6,487 bases of DNA from an uncultured Calothrix sp. GTDB taxonomy: Bacteria > Cyanobacteriota > Cyanobacteriia > Cyanobacteriales > Nostocaceae. Shown here one piece after another: positions 5,592-6,487 of this stretch (its first letter is position 1; each line of letters begins with the position of its first letter). Both the position numbers and the translations under genes were made by a program. The notes beneath the pieces are model-generated. The model made no database searches, was not told the DNA's origin, and was given only the letters and a program-made list of their open reading frames with translations. The DNA is taken from contig CAKZYM010000192.1 in the NCBI GenBank assembly GCA_937884685.1, positions 1 to 6,487 on the forward strand, written 5' to 3'.

Positions 5592-5707
5592 AGGACAGAG
5601 GTCAAACTGTCCAGTGAGTGCTACAAAAGTCAGGAGAGAAAATCTACGGTGTTACTAATCAAGAATTCTTTACATTTTGATTTACTTAATATTCAGCAGT
5701 CACCGAG
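5592..5707. other. Short gap between tadA and the acyltransferase
   Basis: Contains a weak 6-base-pair inverted repeat, GGACAG (5593-5598) with CTGTCC (5607-5612), right after the tadA stop and without a T-tract. Otherwise nothing recognisable; the two genes could be cotranscribed. Confidence 0.4.
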
Positions 5708-6475
5708 ATGATGGAATTTGATTTGATATTTGATACTCACAGACGGAAAACAGCTAATGGTAAAGTAAGTACTAACTTGGCTGATACTAATTCACGGATT
5801 TCTCCTTGGTTAAGTTCTCTGACTTACCTACTGTTCGGGAATATACTTTTACCTTTGTACTTTAGCCAGATTACGATTACGGGACAGGAAAATTTACCAA
5901 AAAGCGGTCCAGTAATATTAGCCCCTACTCATAAAGCTCGTTGGGATTCGTTACTGCTACCTTATGCAACCGGACGTTGCGTTACCGGTCGAGATTTGCG
6001 TTTTATGGTCACAAGTACTGAATGTCAAGGTTTTCAAGGTTGGTTTGTTCTACGTTTGGGAGGATTTCCCGTAAATTCAAAACGTCCTTCAATTACAACT
6101 CTTCGTCATACTGTTGAATTACTCAAGCGTGAGGAAATGCTAGTTATTTATCCTGAAGGTGGTATTTTCCGCGACGGTGAAGTTCACCCGTTAAAACCTG
6201 GAATCGCGCGTTTGGCTTTGAGTGCTGAGTCATCTCACCCCGATTTAGGAGTGAAAATTGTACCAATTTGCCTTAACTACAGTCACCCTTACCCAAGTTG
6301 GGGTACTGACGTAAGTATTAGTATCGCTCCAGCAATAAAAGTCGCTGATTACAATAATGGATGTGTGAAGCAAGATGCCAAAAGCCTTACAGATGATTTG
6401 GCTTATGCACTTCAACAACTAAATTATAAATACGATGATTTAGCTAGCAGCGCTTTCATGCAAATAGGAAGTTAG
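5708..6475 (+). CDS. PlsC-family 1-acylglycerol-3-phosphate acyltransferase
   Basis: Likely transfers an acyl chain to lysophosphatidate or a related lysolipid at the inner membrane surface, giving phosphatidate for membrane lipids. The 255 residues show the four PlsC blocks in order: catalytic H75xxxxD80 in THKARWDS, GGFPVNSKR (118-126) for glycerol-phosphate binding, YPEGGIFRDG (148-157) in the place of the usual FPEGTRS, and VPICLN (185-190). A hydrophobic segment (about 35-57) before block one is the probable membrane anchor. The start is ATGATG at 5708 or 5711, with only a weak GAG before it. It lies downstream of tadA with no functional link apparent. Its TAG (6473-6475) is inside a heptamer array. 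Cyanobacteria often have several PlsC-like proteins, so the exact acceptor is uncertain. Confidence 0.85.
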   Translation: MMEFDLIFDTHRRKTANGKVSTNLADTNSRISPWLSSLTYLLFGNILLPLYFSQITITGQENLPKSGPVILAPTHKARWDSLLLPYATGRCVTGRDLRFMVTSTECQGFQGWFVLRLGGFPVNSKRPSITTLRHTVELLKREEMLVIYPEGGIFRDGEVHPLKPGIARLALSAESSHPDLGVKIVPICLNYSHPYPSWGTDVSISIAPAIKVADYNNGCVKQDAKSLTDDLAYALQQLNYKYDDLASSAFMQIGS

Positions 6476-6487
6476 TTGTTAGTTGTT
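6471..6487 (+). repeat. Heptamer tandem array F (GTTAGTT), cut by window end
   Basis: Two full units and three bases of a third, running off the right edge. The acyltransferase stop codon TAG is inside the first unit. The sense-strand direction (AGTT) is the same as at the ends of the hydroxylase, hemA and glpX genes. Confidence 0.7.

Noticed and set aside
5593..5612. Terminator after tadA
   Set aside because: The stem is only six base pairs with an 8-base loop and no T-run follows.

Overview
The window reads as a piece of a filamentous (Nostocales-type) cyanobacterial chromosome. The evidence is an AT-rich background with about a third of the bases non-coding, a HIP1 octamer (GCGATCGC), tandem heptanucleotide arrays typical of these genomes, and proteins that match cyanobacterial versions: a dual FBPase/SBPase-type GlpX beside a glutamyl-tRNA reductase, and a short glutaredoxin with the CPYC site. 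Genus cannot be fixed from the sequence.

Layout, left to right. At 1-489 (+) is the C-terminal part of an Fe(II)/2-oxoglutarate PKHD-type hydroxylase, cut by the window edge. It converges on hemA (676-1962, -), and the gap between them holds two heptamer arrays in opposite orientation. A 350-base gap with another inverted pair of arrays, one with 15 perfect-period units, separates hemA from glpX (2313-3350, -). An 868-base gap without a credible gene follows, holding a nested inverted repeat. Next come grxC (4219-4536, +) with a terminator, then a 569-base gap packed with palindromic elements and a heptamer array, then tadA (5106-5591, +), and a PlsC-family acyltransferase (5708-6475, +) whose stop codon lies in yet another heptamer array at the right edge.

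The genes are housekeeping and do not form one pathway: tetrapyrrole entry (hemA), Calvin cycle/gluconeogenesis (glpX), thiol redox (grxC), tRNA wobble editing (tadA) and phospholipid acylation (PlsC-like). I see no mobile gene, CRISPR, toxin or defence system, and no new protein system. The interesting material is non-coding. Heptamer arrays sit within 0-2 bases of four different stop codons, always with AGTT on the sense strand, and the two arrays upstream of genes have the reverse polarity. Two inverted copies of a two-hairpin element between grxC and tadA show compensatory base changes in both hairpins.
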